This document shows, one piece after another, positions 32,726-44,232 of a stretch of DNA of 64,000 bases. The position numbers and the translations under genes are program-made. The notes under the pieces were generated by a model, which worked only from the letters and a program-made list of their open reading frames with translations, was not told where the DNA came from and made no database searches. Within the stretch, counting starts at the first letter, position 1. Each line of letters opens with the position of its first letter. This stretch comes from Ryuthela nishihirai. Lineage: Eukaryota; Arthropoda; Arachnida; Araneae; Heptathelidae. The DNA lies in assembly GCA_038380435.1 (NCBI GenBank), contig JAWZYU010000011.1, positions 75,141,501-75,205,500 on the forward strand, given 5' to 3'.

Positions 32726-34230
32726 CCGCTTCTACTTCCGACGTCGCTTTACCCATCGCTTGTACAGCTGCTCAGGATCATCTCTGGCGAGCGTCCAACA
32801 GTAGTCAGCCAACATCGAAGTGGACCAGTTTCCCTGGTATCGTTTCTCCATGATTGCAATGTCCTGGTGAAAACGTTCACCGTGCTCATCACCAACCATG
32901 CCGCAGTTGTCAGAGAAGAAATCTAAGTGGGAATGGAGAAAATGGATCTTTAAGGACATATTGCAGCCAAGTTTGTGATACAGATAAAACATGTCCTTAA
33001 CCAGTTTCTTGTAATTGTCTGCTCTGACATTCCCGAGGAATTTAGTTAACACCAGACGAAACGCGTCCCAAGCCTTTTTCTCGTCATCCTAAAGCAGGTT
33101 GTCGAACATCTGGTCTCTGAACATCTCGCGGATCTGAGGACCCACAAAAATTCCCTCTTTAATTTTTGCTTCGCTGAGTCGAGGGAATTTGTCAGTCAAG
33201 TACTTGAAAGCTGATACAGTCTGGTCCATGGCTTTTACGGAGCTTTTCATCACACCCAGTTTGATGTGTAGGGATGGTAGCAGGATTTTGTGCATTTCTG
33301 CCAGTGCTGGGTGTTCCACATTCTTCTCTACGACCTTCAGAGATTTCCTATAAAGCCAGTTTCTCTTCACGTAGTGTAAAGTCTTTGCTCGGCTGTCCCA
33401 ATCACATAAGAAACACCAGTACTTCGTATATCACAGGTGCAGATCCATCAATAGAACCACTACCTTCAAGTCACAACAGAAATGCCAGCCATATTTGCTA
33501 TATTGAAGACAGTTCAACAGCTGCCTTAGGTTGTCGTAGGTTTCTTTCATGTAGACAATGTGACCAACCGGAATGGATGAAAGTCGATTTCCATTATGCA
33601 GCAACACCGCCTTTAGACTCAATTTCGAGGAGTGTATGAATAATCGTTATTCTTGAGGGTCATGTTTGATTCCGTGGGCATTCATCAGGCCATCTACATC
33701 GGAGCAGAACACAAGGTCATCTTCCATTGTGAAGGAAGGTGCAAAATGCTCATGGCGAGTTCGAAACGAAGTCACTCGGACATTTCCTTGAGAATATTCC
33801 ATTGTTTAAGTCTTGATCCAAGTAACTCTGCTTTGGCCTTGGACAGCTCCAGATCGCGTACAAGATCGTTCATTTCTTCTTCGGTGAGGATGTATGGTGC
33901 AGATGACACACCGTGGTAGACGTATGGAACATCATTAGACACCGAAGGCTGCGGAGAACTCGACGCTGGTTCGCCTCCCTCCTCATCGTCTGAAACGATG
34001 GAAAATTCTTTTGGAGGTTCGGGAACGGGAAGGCCATCGCCGTGCGGAACTTGTGGGAGAGAAGATTGTATATAATAAAGTACACTATTGTCCAATTCTT
34101 TTTCCTTGTGATGCCTCCAGAAACAGTTGGAACCATACAGAAGTAGCAGTAATTTGCGTGATTGCTTGGCTCTCTCCAAACCATAGGAACAGCAAACGGT
34201 ATTACCACTTTTTCGCCTTTCAGCCACTTC
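32726..34230 (-). pseudogene. Pseudogene of a multi-copy arthropod protein family of unknown function
   Basis: Four blocks read on the minus strand: 33772-34227, 33431-33622, 33089-33370 and 32732-33052. The first has an acidic, Pro-rich stretch (SDDEEGG) and a predicted helix (LTEEEMNDLVRDLELSKAKA). The second starts SLKAVLLHNGNRLSSIPVGH. The third has LPSLHIKLGVMKSSVKAMDQ and FVGPQIREM. The fourth has GERFHQDIAIMEKRYQGNW and MLADYCWTLARD. From memory, proteins with this same core recur in many copies in arthropod and cnidarian genomes without an assigned function. Conserved His, Asp and Cys residues and the copy number suggest a transposon-derived origin, which is inference. Stops (after about DLHL and NLL) and frame changes show this copy is dead. 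No TIRs found. Confidence 0.6.
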
Positions 34231-34290
34231 GAAAAAAACCTCCCTTTCGAATAATCGGAACGGAGGAGAAAAAATATCAATCCTAGATTC

Positions 34291-35419
34291 TGTAAGAAGA
34301 TTCTGAATAAAAGAGAAGGAAAAGTTTTATAACGGAGCTGTGTTACAGTTCAACCGAATTATTTGCCCCCCATTCTGAATTTTTTTTAAATTTTTATTCG
34401 GGCTTGTTAGACACAATTATTGTTTACTTTAAACGAGATCGGATCATGTTTTTTTATATTTTCTTCCTGTTTAGAAGAAATAAAGTTTAAAAATTGGATT
34501 TATTAATTTAGTTTCATATTTATCTGTTTATCCTCTTTAGGTCGAATTTTTCAATACGTAAGTTTTTGTAAAGTCAGAAATGATTTAATTTACCTATTAC
34601 TATTTTTTCCCAAATGCTTCATTTAACATAGCAGGAATGGAAATACTGTATTCTAAATAGATTGGCTAATATCATTAATGAACTGTTGATATAATTAAAA
34701 TTTCCATTAAGACGTTCTTTACTTTCCTGATTTCCTAAACACGCTACTTTACTTTAAAACACTCCCTTAGTAAATATCTATACACCGGGGAACTTCAGCT
34801 CAAAAAAATTCCATCATGCTCTGTTCGTTTCAAGAGCATTTTTTTCAAAAATGTGCAACATCTTTAATTTCATTAATTTTTTACTATACACTTTTTTTGC
34901 CTTTCATCTATTTGCTGGAAAGCATTTCCTCGGGACAATAACGTCCATCGAGTATAGCTGGCAAAAGAAGCCGAATTAATAAGAGATAGTTGAAACTTGA
35001 AAAATAATATAATCTGGAGAAGTTTGAAGATTTTGAGCGATATTTCTGTTTCGTTCGGAGCTGGAAAAGTTATTCAGCTTCAGTAAAAAGAGGGAAGTGT
35101 GAGGAAGTTGACTTCAAGAGAAGTCGTCTCGTTGAAGACTAAAGTTAAAGCACAGCATGACAGATTTAAAAGTAATATTCACTCTGTCCTAATACCCTTA
35201 AATTGAATTTGGAATTAAAACGGAAATAGAGGTACCCATATGGCCTGGGCATTGGTTTCGATGTGTGACTGAAATGTTATTAGAATCAATCGAAATCTTA
35301 TTTCACATTTTTAATCTAGAGATTCATAGATTCAGATGCCAAAGTTGATTTCTACCAGCTGGTTGCTGCAGTTATTGTGTTTGGGGGAGAACAGTTGAAA
35401 TACTTGAACCAGCATTGTA
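34291..35419. other. Unassigned AT-rich sequence
   Basis: No recognisable content. Confidence 0.45.
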
Positions 35420-35623
35420 CAGTCGCTCAAAAAAATATTCGAACAGTATCGTTGATTACAGAATTCAGAAAAAATATCTGCCAACGATTTTTTTTTAGAA
35501 ATTAGTGATCTGGCAACCTTCGTGTCACGTGACAGATCACTAATTTCTAAAAATATCATTGCCAGATATTTTTTCTGAATTCTGTAATCAACGATAGTGT
35601 TCGGATATTTTTTTGTGCGACTG
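35420..35623. mobile_element. Foldback MITE, complete
   Basis: TA-flanked. The right arm lacks about 14 bp after the CACGTG centre (GTGACAGATCACTAAT), making it shorter than the copy at 2.5 kb. Confidence 0.9.
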
Positions 35624-35647
35624 TACTTTTCAGGCTTCCATTATAAG

Positions 35648-35858
35648 ATCACACATGCCCTCAGTGGACTTGGAAAAGATGCCCTTCGCCGAATGGGACG
35701 TTAAATTGTGAAGGAGAACTGGATGGCTTTGATGGGAGGCTTCCATCTGGGGGATCTCCTGCCCTATTTGCTCTGACCCCTTGGGGTCTTTGTGACTTGG
35801 CGATTTAGCTCATTATGTCGAGAAAAATATCACTCAGAGGTCAACAACTCAACCTAAA
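35648..35858 (+). repeat. tRNA-derived SINE, 3' part, diverged
   Basis: Body from CCCTCAGTGGACTTGGAAAAG through GAATGGGACGTTAAATTG, GGATGGCTTTGATGGGAGG and TTGGGGTCTTTGTGACTTGG. It ends CAGAGGTCAACAACTCAACC. Confidence 0.75.
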
Positions 35859-36703
35859 GACACTCGGAAGAAACGTAATCAGATCAGATGAAGCATTTTA
35901 TGGATCTTCATCACGATTTGTCACGCAGAGACTGCTACAACAGGTTTGGACCTCGGCGAAGAGCAAAGCTGCAACCCAAATATCCCAGCGTTCCTCACAA
36001 GAAATTTTCAAATTGATTGTGAGCATTGAACTTCGTGACAGATTCCCAAACACCTGGGAATGGCTCATCTTGTCTATCTGAGGGTGAGTGGCAAGCGGAG
36101 ATCCGAAAGAGAAGCTCGTGAAGAGTTACTTGCCACCGATCATTGGTGACGACAGATTTCGTTTCGCTTGCGATCCTCCCAATTGGAAATGCTTCTGACT
36201 CTCACACAGACCTGTCACATGTCATGGGGGATATTACGACCAAGAAGATACGGAGATTTTTAATACTTCTGCCGTTCATTTTGTTTTGATAACGTAAATT
36301 CAATAAAATTGTTGGAAATGTGATATCTCAGTTGTTCCTGAAATGGATGAAAGGAGACAAAGTTCGCAATAGTCGATATTTTTTATAATCCCAGTCTTGT
36401 TTGATCTTTTTCTATTATATTTCTATTTACGAATTAAAGAGGGGAGCTGTAAGGGATGTGGATGTAAGTGACGGAAAAAATATTTAATGTAAATTGATTG
36501 GAGGGACAAGATGAAATTGGAACTGCTGAACGAACAAAACACTTTAGGTTCTTCACGTGATGATGGCTGAAAATTTTCCGTATCTTACAATCTAATAATA
36601 AAACAAACCAATTCTTACAAAATACTGTCCTCAAGAATAAAGTTTTATTCAAATAAAAATGCGAAGAATTCCACATCACGCTAACTGCAATATGACCCCG
36701 GCA

Positions 36704-36705
<2 letters not shown>
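35859..36705. other. Unassigned sequence
   Basis: No recognisable gene or repeat. Confidence 0.4.

Positions 36706-36796
<91 letters not shown>
36706..36796. repeat. (CAT)30 microsatellite at an RTE 3' end
   Basis: An uninterrupted run of about 30 CAT/ATG units, joined directly to AAGCAGCCATGGGCTAC, the 3' end of the RTE copy (minus strand). Other RTE copies here have only 3-5 interrupted units, so this tail has expanded. It creates spurious poly-Asp and poly-Ile reading frames. Confidence 0.97.
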
Positions 36797-36797
<1 letters not shown>

Positions 36798-36809
36798 AGC
36801 AGCCATGGG

Positions 36810-38437
36810 CTACGGAGGTCCAACCAGACCGTGCAATTTAGTTCTCCAAGCACGTCTATCCTGAGCTACATCTACTGCATCTGGCCACTGCACACCAATT
36901 CTAACAAGGTCCTGTTTGACATTATCTGCCCACCGCATCCTAGGTCTCCCCTTCTTTCTGGGGCCTTTAGGCACACTGTTCATAACTTATTCGCCAATCT
37001 ATAATTATTCATACGGGCAACATGACCAAACCAACGGAGTCTCTCTCTGCACAATATGCTGCTTAAAGGAGGTTGCAAACTCCTTTGCCTAACCTCATCA
37101 TTAGTTACAAAGTTGAACCACCTAATGCCCAAGATACTGCGTAAGCATCTGGAAGCAAAAAAATCTAGTTTCCTGTTATCTTGTTTACAAAGTGTCCAAG
37201 TTTCACTACCATAACTAACCCTAGAAAGAACCAAACTATTATACGCCTAATTTTAGTCTTTAGGTGTATACGCCTATTTCTCCACACTCTCCATAGATTC
37301 TTAAAAGTCCCGGCAGCAATCCCTATTCGTCTGTTAATCTCATGCCGCACATCACCATTATCTGTTACATAGCTCCCAAGATAATTAAACTGTGACACCT
37401 GCTCAAGACTGCAACCATTCATATTAACTGAATCACAGCCTGCCTGACCAATTTTCATCACTTTAGTTTTCTCTCTGTTTATAACCAAAACTACTCTACT
37501 ACCAGTCTCATCAACAGCTCGAATGAAAGAGTTCATCTCATCAACATCATTTGCCAAAAGGGCTAAATCATCAGCATCATCTAAATCAGAAATTTTCGTA
37601 TCTCCAGCCCATTTAAGGCCAAAATCTTTCCCTTGAAGTGAATTTCGCATAACATAATCAATAACCAAACTAAAGAGAAAAGGAGACAAAATGCACCCTT
37701 GTCGAACACCAGAAGTAATGCTAAACCAATTGCTACAAGCCTTACCAACTCTCACACACGACTCAGTGTTATTATAGAGAGCTTTCATTATGTTAACTAA
37801 CTTGTCAGGTATACCATATGGTCTCACAATCAACCACAAATTATGACGATCAACAGAGTCGAAAGCCTTTTTTGAAATCAACAAAGCTAGCAACCAAAGG
37901 TTTCTGAAACTCTAAGCATTTCTCAAGAATCTGCCTAAGTGAAAATATCTGATCCACACATCCCCTACCACTTCTGTATCCACATTGCTCATCACGCAAT
38001 TGACTGTCAACCAGATTCTTAATTCTATTAAGCACAATCATGGAAAGAACTTTACCTGGAACAGAGAGTAGGCTAATACCCCTATAGTTATCACAAGAAC
38101 TGCGATCACCTTTTTTGAAAATAGGGATAACAATAGCTCTGGTAAAATCCTTAGGAACCATGCCTTTATCATAAATGATATTCAGAATTTCAGTCATCCA
38201 AGTGGTAACCGAAACATTTCCAGCTAAAAGCATTTCCGTAGTAATTTCATCTACCCCTGGGGATTTATGAAGTTTAAGTTTAGAAACAGCCAAAATAACT
38301 TCAGATTGTGTAATAGGGCCAACATTAAAGGCACCAACGCATCTATCATCATTGCAAACAATGGGAATAGAACTAACTACATTGTTTAGAATATCACTGA
38401 AATGCTCAGCCCACCTAGCAATGACAGAATCCTCACC
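36810..38437 (-). pseudogene. RTE reverse transcriptase region (copy B), broken
   Basis: 37850-38293 holds the finger region (KSPGVDEITTEMLLAGNVS, FKKGDRSSCDNYRGISLLS, RDEQCGYRSGRGCVDQIF). 37165-37893 holds the palm (SGVRQGCILSPFLFSLVID). 36980-37234 holds SRVSYGSETWTLCKQDN and LRWFGHVARM. The active site reads DADD in ISDLDDADDLALLAND, where the other copies read YADD, so the polymerase motif is altered. Frame changes lie near 37,870 and 37,200. Copy cannot encode a working enzyme. Confidence 0.88.
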
Positions 38438-39778
38438 TTATATAACCTTACCTTGTTTATCCTTCAATCCCTGTATATCTGTCCGTTTTCTACCACACAA
38501 CACATTAACTATCTGGTACAGCTCTCTGCTGTTGTGCTGTCTAACTGCTTCTTCGGCTTTGTCAGCCAAACCATCAAGCCAAAGATTCTTATCAGCAGCT
38601 AACTGATCTTTTACACGTTTATTAAGCTCTCTGTAATGCTTTCTATTAGGACTAGTAGGGTATTGATTAAGGATATTCCTGCAGTTCTTTCTTTCCGAAA
38701 TAAGCTCAAGTGCCTTATCACTCAGATAATTCTGTCTCTTCTGCTCCTTTTTTCCTAAAAGAGTACTGTTAGTGTCGAAAAAAGCCTGTTTAAAATGATC
38801 CCATTCTTCCTTAACTTCAGTAGTAAGCATACCATGACTGTCATAATGACTAAGTAACCTATCATGGTAAGCTTTGGCTATAACTGGGTCTTTCAGAGCT
38901 TCAGTATTAAAAGCAAATTTTTTAACCCTAGCACAACACTTTTTAAGTGTAAGTTGCAAGACACTTTTAACAAGGTAGTGGTCAGATCCAATTTCAGCTC
39001 CCCTATATGCCCTGGTATTTCTAATAGAACTAGCCCATTTGCTGTTAATTAATATGTAATCAATCATATTCTTATGCAGCCCATCAGGTGAAAACCATGT
39101 GTACTTATGTATGTCGCGGTGTTTGTAATAAGTGTTAGTTATTCTGAATCCATTGAGTTTACCTACCTGTAGGAGACGTTGCCCATTGCCATTGCAGCTA
39201 CCAATACCAAAAGGGCCTATTACTCCTCCCCAAAGGTCAGAGTCAGTACCAACTTTGGCATTGAAGTCACCAAGAACATGGGTAATATCTCCTTTCTTGA
39301 CAGAATTCAAAATATCCTGGAGTTGTTCATAAAATCTATCCTTCTCATCCTCATCGGCATCCTCAGTGGGGACATAACAGCAGATAACATTCAAGTCTTT
39401 AACGCTTGTCTGAAATTTTGCTGTAAGAAACCTTTCATTAATGCACTCATATCCTAGAAGAGCATCACTAGCGTGTCTGCTGATAAGCAGACCCACACCT
39501 TGGTGATGCTTATTGTCGTCCGTCCCTGAAAAGAGAAATTTAAGATTATTTTTAAAAATCTGACCTTTATCTGTCCATTTGGTCTCTTGCAAGCCGAGAA
39601 TATCTAAATTATAATGGTGGATTTCTTGTGTGAGGATATCAAGACAAAAAGCTCTGTGCAGAGTCCACACATTCCAATTACCTATGGAGAGAAAATGGTT
39701 AGTAGGATGTTTAAAGAAACTATGTTTATTGAGAGAGGGAATGCCGACAATATCAAACAGCCCCCTAATCGCAGACAT
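38438..39778 (-). CDS. RTE AP endonuclease region (copy B), 446 codons
   Basis: This frame carries the full apurinic endonuclease-like domain of an RTE polyprotein. Visible catalytic motifs are LGLQETKW (Glu65), VLGDFNAKVG (Asp171, Asn173), IDYILINSKW and GSDHYLV (Asp266, His267). In RTE elements this domain nicks the target for priming. The rest of the frame is the linker to RT (RKHYRELNKRVKDQLAADK, NSRELYQIVNVLCGRKRT). It ends at a TAA where the copies at 49.6 and 54.1 kb read GAA in GEDSVMARW, so the stop is a mutation and the protein continues in the relatives. The true start may lie further upstream, as in the copy at 55.1-55.8 kb. Confidence 0.85.
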   Translation of the reverse strand: MSAIRGLFDIVGIPSLNKHSFFKHPTNHFLSIGNWNVWTLHRAFCLDILTQEIHHYNLDILGLQETKWTDKGQIFKNNLKFLFSGTDDNKHHQGVGLLISRHASDALLGYECINERFLTAKFQTSVKDLNVICCYVPTEDADEDEKDRFYEQLQDILNSVKKGDITHVLGDFNAKVGTDSDLWGGVIGPFGIGSCNGNGQRLLQVGKLNGFRITNTYYKHRDIHKYTWFSPDGLHKNMIDYILINSKWASSIRNTRAYRGAEIGSDHYLVKSVLQLTLKKCCARVKKFAFNTEALKDPVIAKAYHDRLLSHYDSHGMLTTEVKEEWDHFKQAFFDTNSTLLGKKEQKRQNYLSDKALELISERKNCRNILNQYPTSPNRKHYRELNKRVKDQLAADKNLWLDGLADKAEEAVRQHNSRELYQIVNVLCGRKRTDIQGLKDKQGKVI

Positions 39779-40345
39779 GGGGCAAAGACCGTTCCCCCAC
39801 CACTAAAGGCTGAAGCCATCTACACTGGAAGACTTCCTCCAATGTAGGATTTGACGATGCCAATAGAAGCAAAGAGTTCAGGTGCCTGCGATGACCTCTG
39901 CTCAGGATTATCCACCAGCTGATAAACATATCCTGTGAATCTATTCACTTGGGGCTGTCAACCCACAAACAAACAGAAAACACAGCGGAAGATTTTCCCT
40001 CCACAGAAGCCCACCAGTGCAGCAAAATCAGGATCCATAATCAAGTTCAGAGCCATATATCTGTCCAGTCCAGTGGGTTTATATGGTCAGCACCAGGACC
40101 CTGTGTGGTTTACCACTCCTCAGCAGGGTAGAAAAAAAAGAAAAGTAGCCATAGTTGTCCAGATCAGTAGGCCACACTAATCTGGCAGCCCACCCCTTCC
40201 GTTCACTTCCACAAGAGAGTATCTCTTTTGAAAGGTACTAACGGTCTGCACCACGAGAAGGCGGTGTCGGACATTAGGTGCTAGTTCCTGGCCGGTTCTA
40301 TGCATCATCACAGGGGATTGGTGCATAGCTCTCCTTCCAGTGACT

Positions 40346-40815
40346 ACCTAGCTACCATTTACAGACCCATCCATTTTAGTAAGTGATAAATGAACAAAAA
40401 ATTATAATAATAAAAAAAAATGACCATTTAATTAAAACTGGCAACATAAACAAATTTTCCAATCTGCATTTCAACTTGAATTTATTAAAGTTAAATATAA
40501 ATAATTTAAGGAATTTCTTGATTTAAAAATAATTAGGCCTAAAAGAAGAGTAAGAGATTCAAAAATAGTATATAAGAAAGCATATATATCCCAGCTTGAA
40601 CCCGCGCTACCTGACACCCTATTCCAATATCATTGTAGGGATTACAGCAGATTGGAAAGAAATATAAAATCGTAATAATAAGTCGAAGATAGAAAACAAA
40701 AACCAAAAACAAAGGGAGAAAATTTACTAAAATTATTATTTTAATTTTGTTTTCTCTTTACTATTAATAAAATAAATAAAAACTATATTATTCTCTCCCC
40801 TATTAGGTCATAAGG
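40346..40815. other. Unassigned AT-rich spacer
   Basis: No recognisable content. Confidence 0.4.
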
Positions 40816-40823
40816 CACATAAC

Positions 40824-41082
40824 CAGGGCCTGATCTAAAAGGAGGGGAGAAGAATGCCCCCCCCCCCTTTTCAGAATGCTAGTAAGGGTAAGAGAGTCAA
40901 AAATTATTAAACCTATTTATATTTCATGCATTTTTCAAGAAATGTTTTAAAGACCTGTGAAACGGAGAGAGGGAATGTTATACTGCATTGGAAACCCAAT
41001 CTCTTTCCTCCACCAGCTTTTGAAAATTTCCGGCTCGATTGTGTCATGCGCCCTCTCCAGATTTTTTCTAGATTCGGGCCTG
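40824..41082. mobile_element. hAT-like MITE (259 bp)
   Basis: The left end CAGGGCCTGATCTA and right end TAGATTCGGGCCTG are imperfect inverted repeats (11 of 14). Flanks are CACATAAC (40816-40823) and CACATAGA (41083-41090), an 8 bp duplication with two changes, which fits hAT. Contains a C-run near 40,857-40,867. Confidence 0.65.
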
Positions 41083-41111
41083 CACATAGAAATAAGAACC
41101 GCATATTCAGG

Positions 41112-41497
41112 AGCGGAGGTTAGCAGCTTAGTCGATATTACATCATTATCGCAATCTGACATTCGCAGGTTCGAGGCTCCACTGTGCCTGTGTCGAGATT
41201 TTCTCCCTAACCTCCCAATCTGCTCTTGGCGAAAGAGTGTCACCAGTGGCCTTGGAAGAGTTGCTATCCGTGGAATGGGAAGTTAAACCATGGTCCCATA
41301 CGAAATAGAGTCATAACCTGCAAACGTTAAAAGCAGTCTGGACGACCTTAACAAAGGGATACGTTTACCTGTCTCCTAGAAACTGTTCAGTGGTCCCCTT
41401 CTCCTATCCAGCTCTTAGTTTTTGGGGTCTTTATGCCCTAATCAATTAAGCCGCTGAGATCAAACCAGAGCCCCTTAGGGATAAAGCAACTAACCAC
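41112..41497 (+). repeat. tRNA-derived SINE, strongly diverged
   Basis: Plus strand. The head has GCAGCTTAGTCGAT and box B CAGGTTCGAGGCTCC. The body is recognisable by GGAATGGGAAGTTAAACCATGG and the end GGGATAAAGCAACTAACC. Confidence 0.7.
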
Positions 41498-41503
41498 CTT
41501 CAT

Positions 41504-41666
41504 GCACATTCATGAAATATGAACCAAAATCATTAGAAGAAAATGTTTAGTAATAACATTCAAATTTTAAACGTTTGATTCATTCCATGAGTCCTCACCA
41601 TTTCTTAAGAAAATAGTCGCCGCATCTTTTTATATTTTCTGTACATATATTTCCTCCTTAGTAACC
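41504..41666. other. Unassigned spacer
   Basis: No recognisable content. Confidence 0.4.
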
Positions 41667-41678
41667 GTGTATAAATAA

Positions 41679-42057
41679 GGGGTGGGGGTGGCTCAGTCGG
41701 TAACGCGCCAGGCTCGTAATCTGTAGTTCCCAGGTTCGAGTCCCAGCTGGGTCAGCGTTGAGATTTATCTCCGCAAAATTCCCCGCCCTGCCCACGGTCA
41801 GTATGGGACACCGATGGGCTTGTAAAGTCCGCCGTCCGTCGGATGGGACGTTAAGCCGTGGTTCCGTGTGCGGGAGAGCCATACCCTGTGCACGTTAAAG
41901 AACACGCTGGATGGCCTTGACGGGAGGCTACCATCTGTCTCCCAACAGCTGTTCCAGTGGGTCCCCAACCTTCTCTGAGCCTACGGGGTCCATGTGACCT
42001 GGCCATTTAGCCCATGGTGTGCAAAAAAGTGCCGCTCAGAGATAAAACAACACAACT
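41679..42057 (+). repeat. tRNA-derived SINE, full length, 12 bp target duplication
   Basis: One of the best preserved copies. Box A is TGGCTCAGTCGGTAACGCG, the anticodon-like arm CAGGCTCGTAATCTG, box B GGTTCGAGTCCCAGC. The duplication GTGTATAAATAA is at 41667-41678 and 42058-42069. If folded as a tRNA the anticodon position would read CGT (Thr), but the acceptor stem does not pair. Confidence 0.95.
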
Positions 42058-42069
42058 GTGTATAAATAA

Positions 42070-42899
42070 ACACCAGAAATAGCATTTTTTGAGAACTATT
42101 TGGGATATTCGTGTGCTACAGGCTCAGAAGTGTGCGCATATACGTACATATGTACCGCGTACAGAATCCTCAAGTAACAAAAGGTCCAACCAAACGGCGG
42201 AATTCTCCAAATACGTCGTTCCTAAAACACAGCTTTTCGATTTGGCTTCTGCAAGCCGATTTCAAAATGATCATGTTTGGCATCGTTCACTCGCCTGGTT
42301 ATAGATTTGTTCCCAGACGAGAGCAATTTCGATAATTGCTAACCCCGATCCTGATTAGAAAAATAACATTTCTCTGGCACATTGTAATAACATAAATAGA
42401 TAAGATGCACGCCGCTTAACCATTTTCCAATTCTCGCATTGTAGGATATTATAAACTTTGAAACAATATATTTATTTGAAGACTAAATTAAAATATTTTT
42501 ATTTAGAACGTAAAAATACTATAAATAATTAAAGAAAATGAAAATTCTTCAGTAATGTCATTAATAAGAATGATTCATTTTCAATTTTTTAACGACATAT
42601 AAGAAATCTGAATAGCTCATTCAGACAATGAAAATTCTCTAAATTTCTTACTTAATCTACAATATAAATATAAATAGAGAGTTCATTAATTAAAGAGAGA
42701 AAATACTTAAAAACAATCAAAGGCTGAATGATGCCCATTTTTAACTACAAAAACATGATTAAAAGATTGAAATTACAGTCAATTATTTATTTTATTTTTA
42801 CTTATTTTTTTACAACTACGAGAAGATTTTTTAATTTAAATTATTATTTTTCCGAGTCCAAAGGCGTCTGTGCTATTTTGAGCTCGACAACTCCTCGTA
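42070..42899. other. Unassigned AT-rich sequence
   Basis: No recognisable content. Confidence 0.45.
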
Positions 42900-43302
42900 C
42901 AGTCGCTCAAAAAAGTATCCGAACACTATGGTTGATTACAGAATTGAGAAAAAATATCTGGCAACGATTTTTTTAGAAATTAGTGATCTGGCAACCTTCG
43001 TGTCACGTGATTACAGAATTCAGGTAAAATATCTGGAGCGTGTACAGCAACTGTACACGCTCCAGTTACCATTCACAGCAAACTGGAGCGTGTGCAGTTA
43101 CTGCACACGCTCCAGTTTGCTGTGAACGGTAACTGCACACGCTCAATATTTCCGTGAGTGAGCTCACACGATCCAATTAGTGATCTGGCAACTTTCGTGT
43201 CACGTGCCACGAAGGTTGTCAGATTTCTAAAAAAATCGTTGCCAGATATTTTTCTGAATTCCGTAATCGACCATAGTGTTCGGATACTTTTTTGAGCGAC
43301 TG
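42900..43302. mobile_element. Composite foldback MITE (403 bp) with nested hairpins
   Basis: TA-flanked CAGTCGCTC/GAGCGACTG ends. Internal order is like the copy at 30.5 kb: left arm, CAGAATTCAGG, GGAGCGTGTACAG hairpin, the 69 bp hairpin (one mismatch). Then CACGCTCAATATTTCCGTGAG and GAGCTCACACGATCC, which is the inverse of the module seen at 2,746, and a normal right half. Confidence 0.92.
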
Positions 43303-43842
43303 TACATAATGTTGCTTAAAGGATGTTGATGACCTCTTCCAAATTAAATTATTCTCTCATCATTATTAAATTATCTCTCTTCATTATTAAATTATTAAAA
43401 TATTTAATACCAAGATGCCCTTTAAAATTGTACTAACTAATTTTTAAGTGTAAGTTAGTCTTTGCAATTAACTCTAATTAATGTCGAGCAATACAATGAA
43501 AAATTTCTCGAACTCAATAAAACTATAAACTATAGGTTTTAAAAATTATGCCAAATCTAAATATTTTACACGAGAGATACAATTTGGGCAATGCGCCCCT
43601 ACCGTTTCCGAAGTCTCACTTTTTATCTTGAAGTTCCCCATTAATCAAATGTCTATTTCTAATGAATAAAATTACTCAAATAACTTTACCTATATCAATC
43701 TGGATCTCTGCGAAGGGTTTTATAGCGAATTAACACTTCGACGAAAAAATGTATATAGTTATACGCTGTTTGGCCAAAAATGAAAATAAAATATTCTCTC
43801 GAGGAGCTGTTTGCCAAAGAGGTCTGTCTATAGGCCATAGCA
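43303..43842. other. Unassigned AT-rich sequence
   Basis: Short direct repeat of CATTATTAAATTATC near 43,360-43,395. Nothing else. Confidence 0.45.
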
Positions 43843-43961
43843 GCTTCGTGTTACGTGACACGAAGGTTGCCAGATCACTAATTTCTAAAAATATCGTTGC
43901 CAGATATTTTTTCTGAATTCTGTAATCAACCATAGTGTTCAGATACTTTTTTGAGCTACTG
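43843..43961. mobile_element. Foldback MITE, right half
   Basis: Starts at the centre (CTTCGTGTTACGTGACACG) and runs to GAGCTACTG with TA; the left arm is missing. Confidence 0.87.
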
Positions 43962-44121
43962 TACACGGTGCATTGCAACAGGAAAGGCTTCGCATCGCAC
44001 CAGATACATTCCAAATACTCATCGAATCTATGCCACTACAGATTTCAAGTTACTTTGCAGGCACGCGGAGTTCCTACTCGATACTGAGGTAAAATGTATA
44101 ATTTTTGAGCCCTGCAGTGTA

Positions 44122-44220
44122 AGGGGTCCCCAACCTTCTCTGAGCCTTCGGGGTCCATGTGACCTGGCCATTTAGCCCATGGTGTGCAAAAAAGTGTCGC
44201 GCAGAGGTAAAACAACACAA
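44122..44220 (+). repeat. tRNA-derived SINE, 5'-truncated with 12 bp target duplication
   Basis: Only the last 99 bp of the SINE, but flanked by perfect CCCTGCAGTGTA repeats (44110-44121, 44221-44232). Truncation plus a duplication is direct evidence of target-primed insertion. Confidence 0.95.
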
Positions 44221-44232
44221 CCCTGCAGTGTA

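Larger units (their letters stand above)
36797..40345 (-). mobile_element. RTE-type non-LTR retrotransposon, longest copy (copy B)
   Basis: Order on the minus strand: 5' leader (about 40,345-39,850), AP endonuclease, reverse transcriptase, C-terminal region, 3' tail of ATG units. The 5' leader matches that of the copy ending at 56.2 kb, with a deletion of about 70 bp near 39,825. The coding part carries one in-frame stop, several frameshifts and a mutated RT active site. AP-type endonuclease, RT order and a trinucleotide 3' tail are features of the RTE clade. Confidence 0.92.

Noticed and set aside
36434..36853. Open frame with a long poly-Asp run (and poly-Ile on the other strand)
   Set aside because: Translation of the (CAT)30 microsatellite at the RTE tail.
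41700..41775. tRNA gene
   Set aside because: Good promoter boxes but no pairing acceptor stem, and followed by SINE body with a target duplication.
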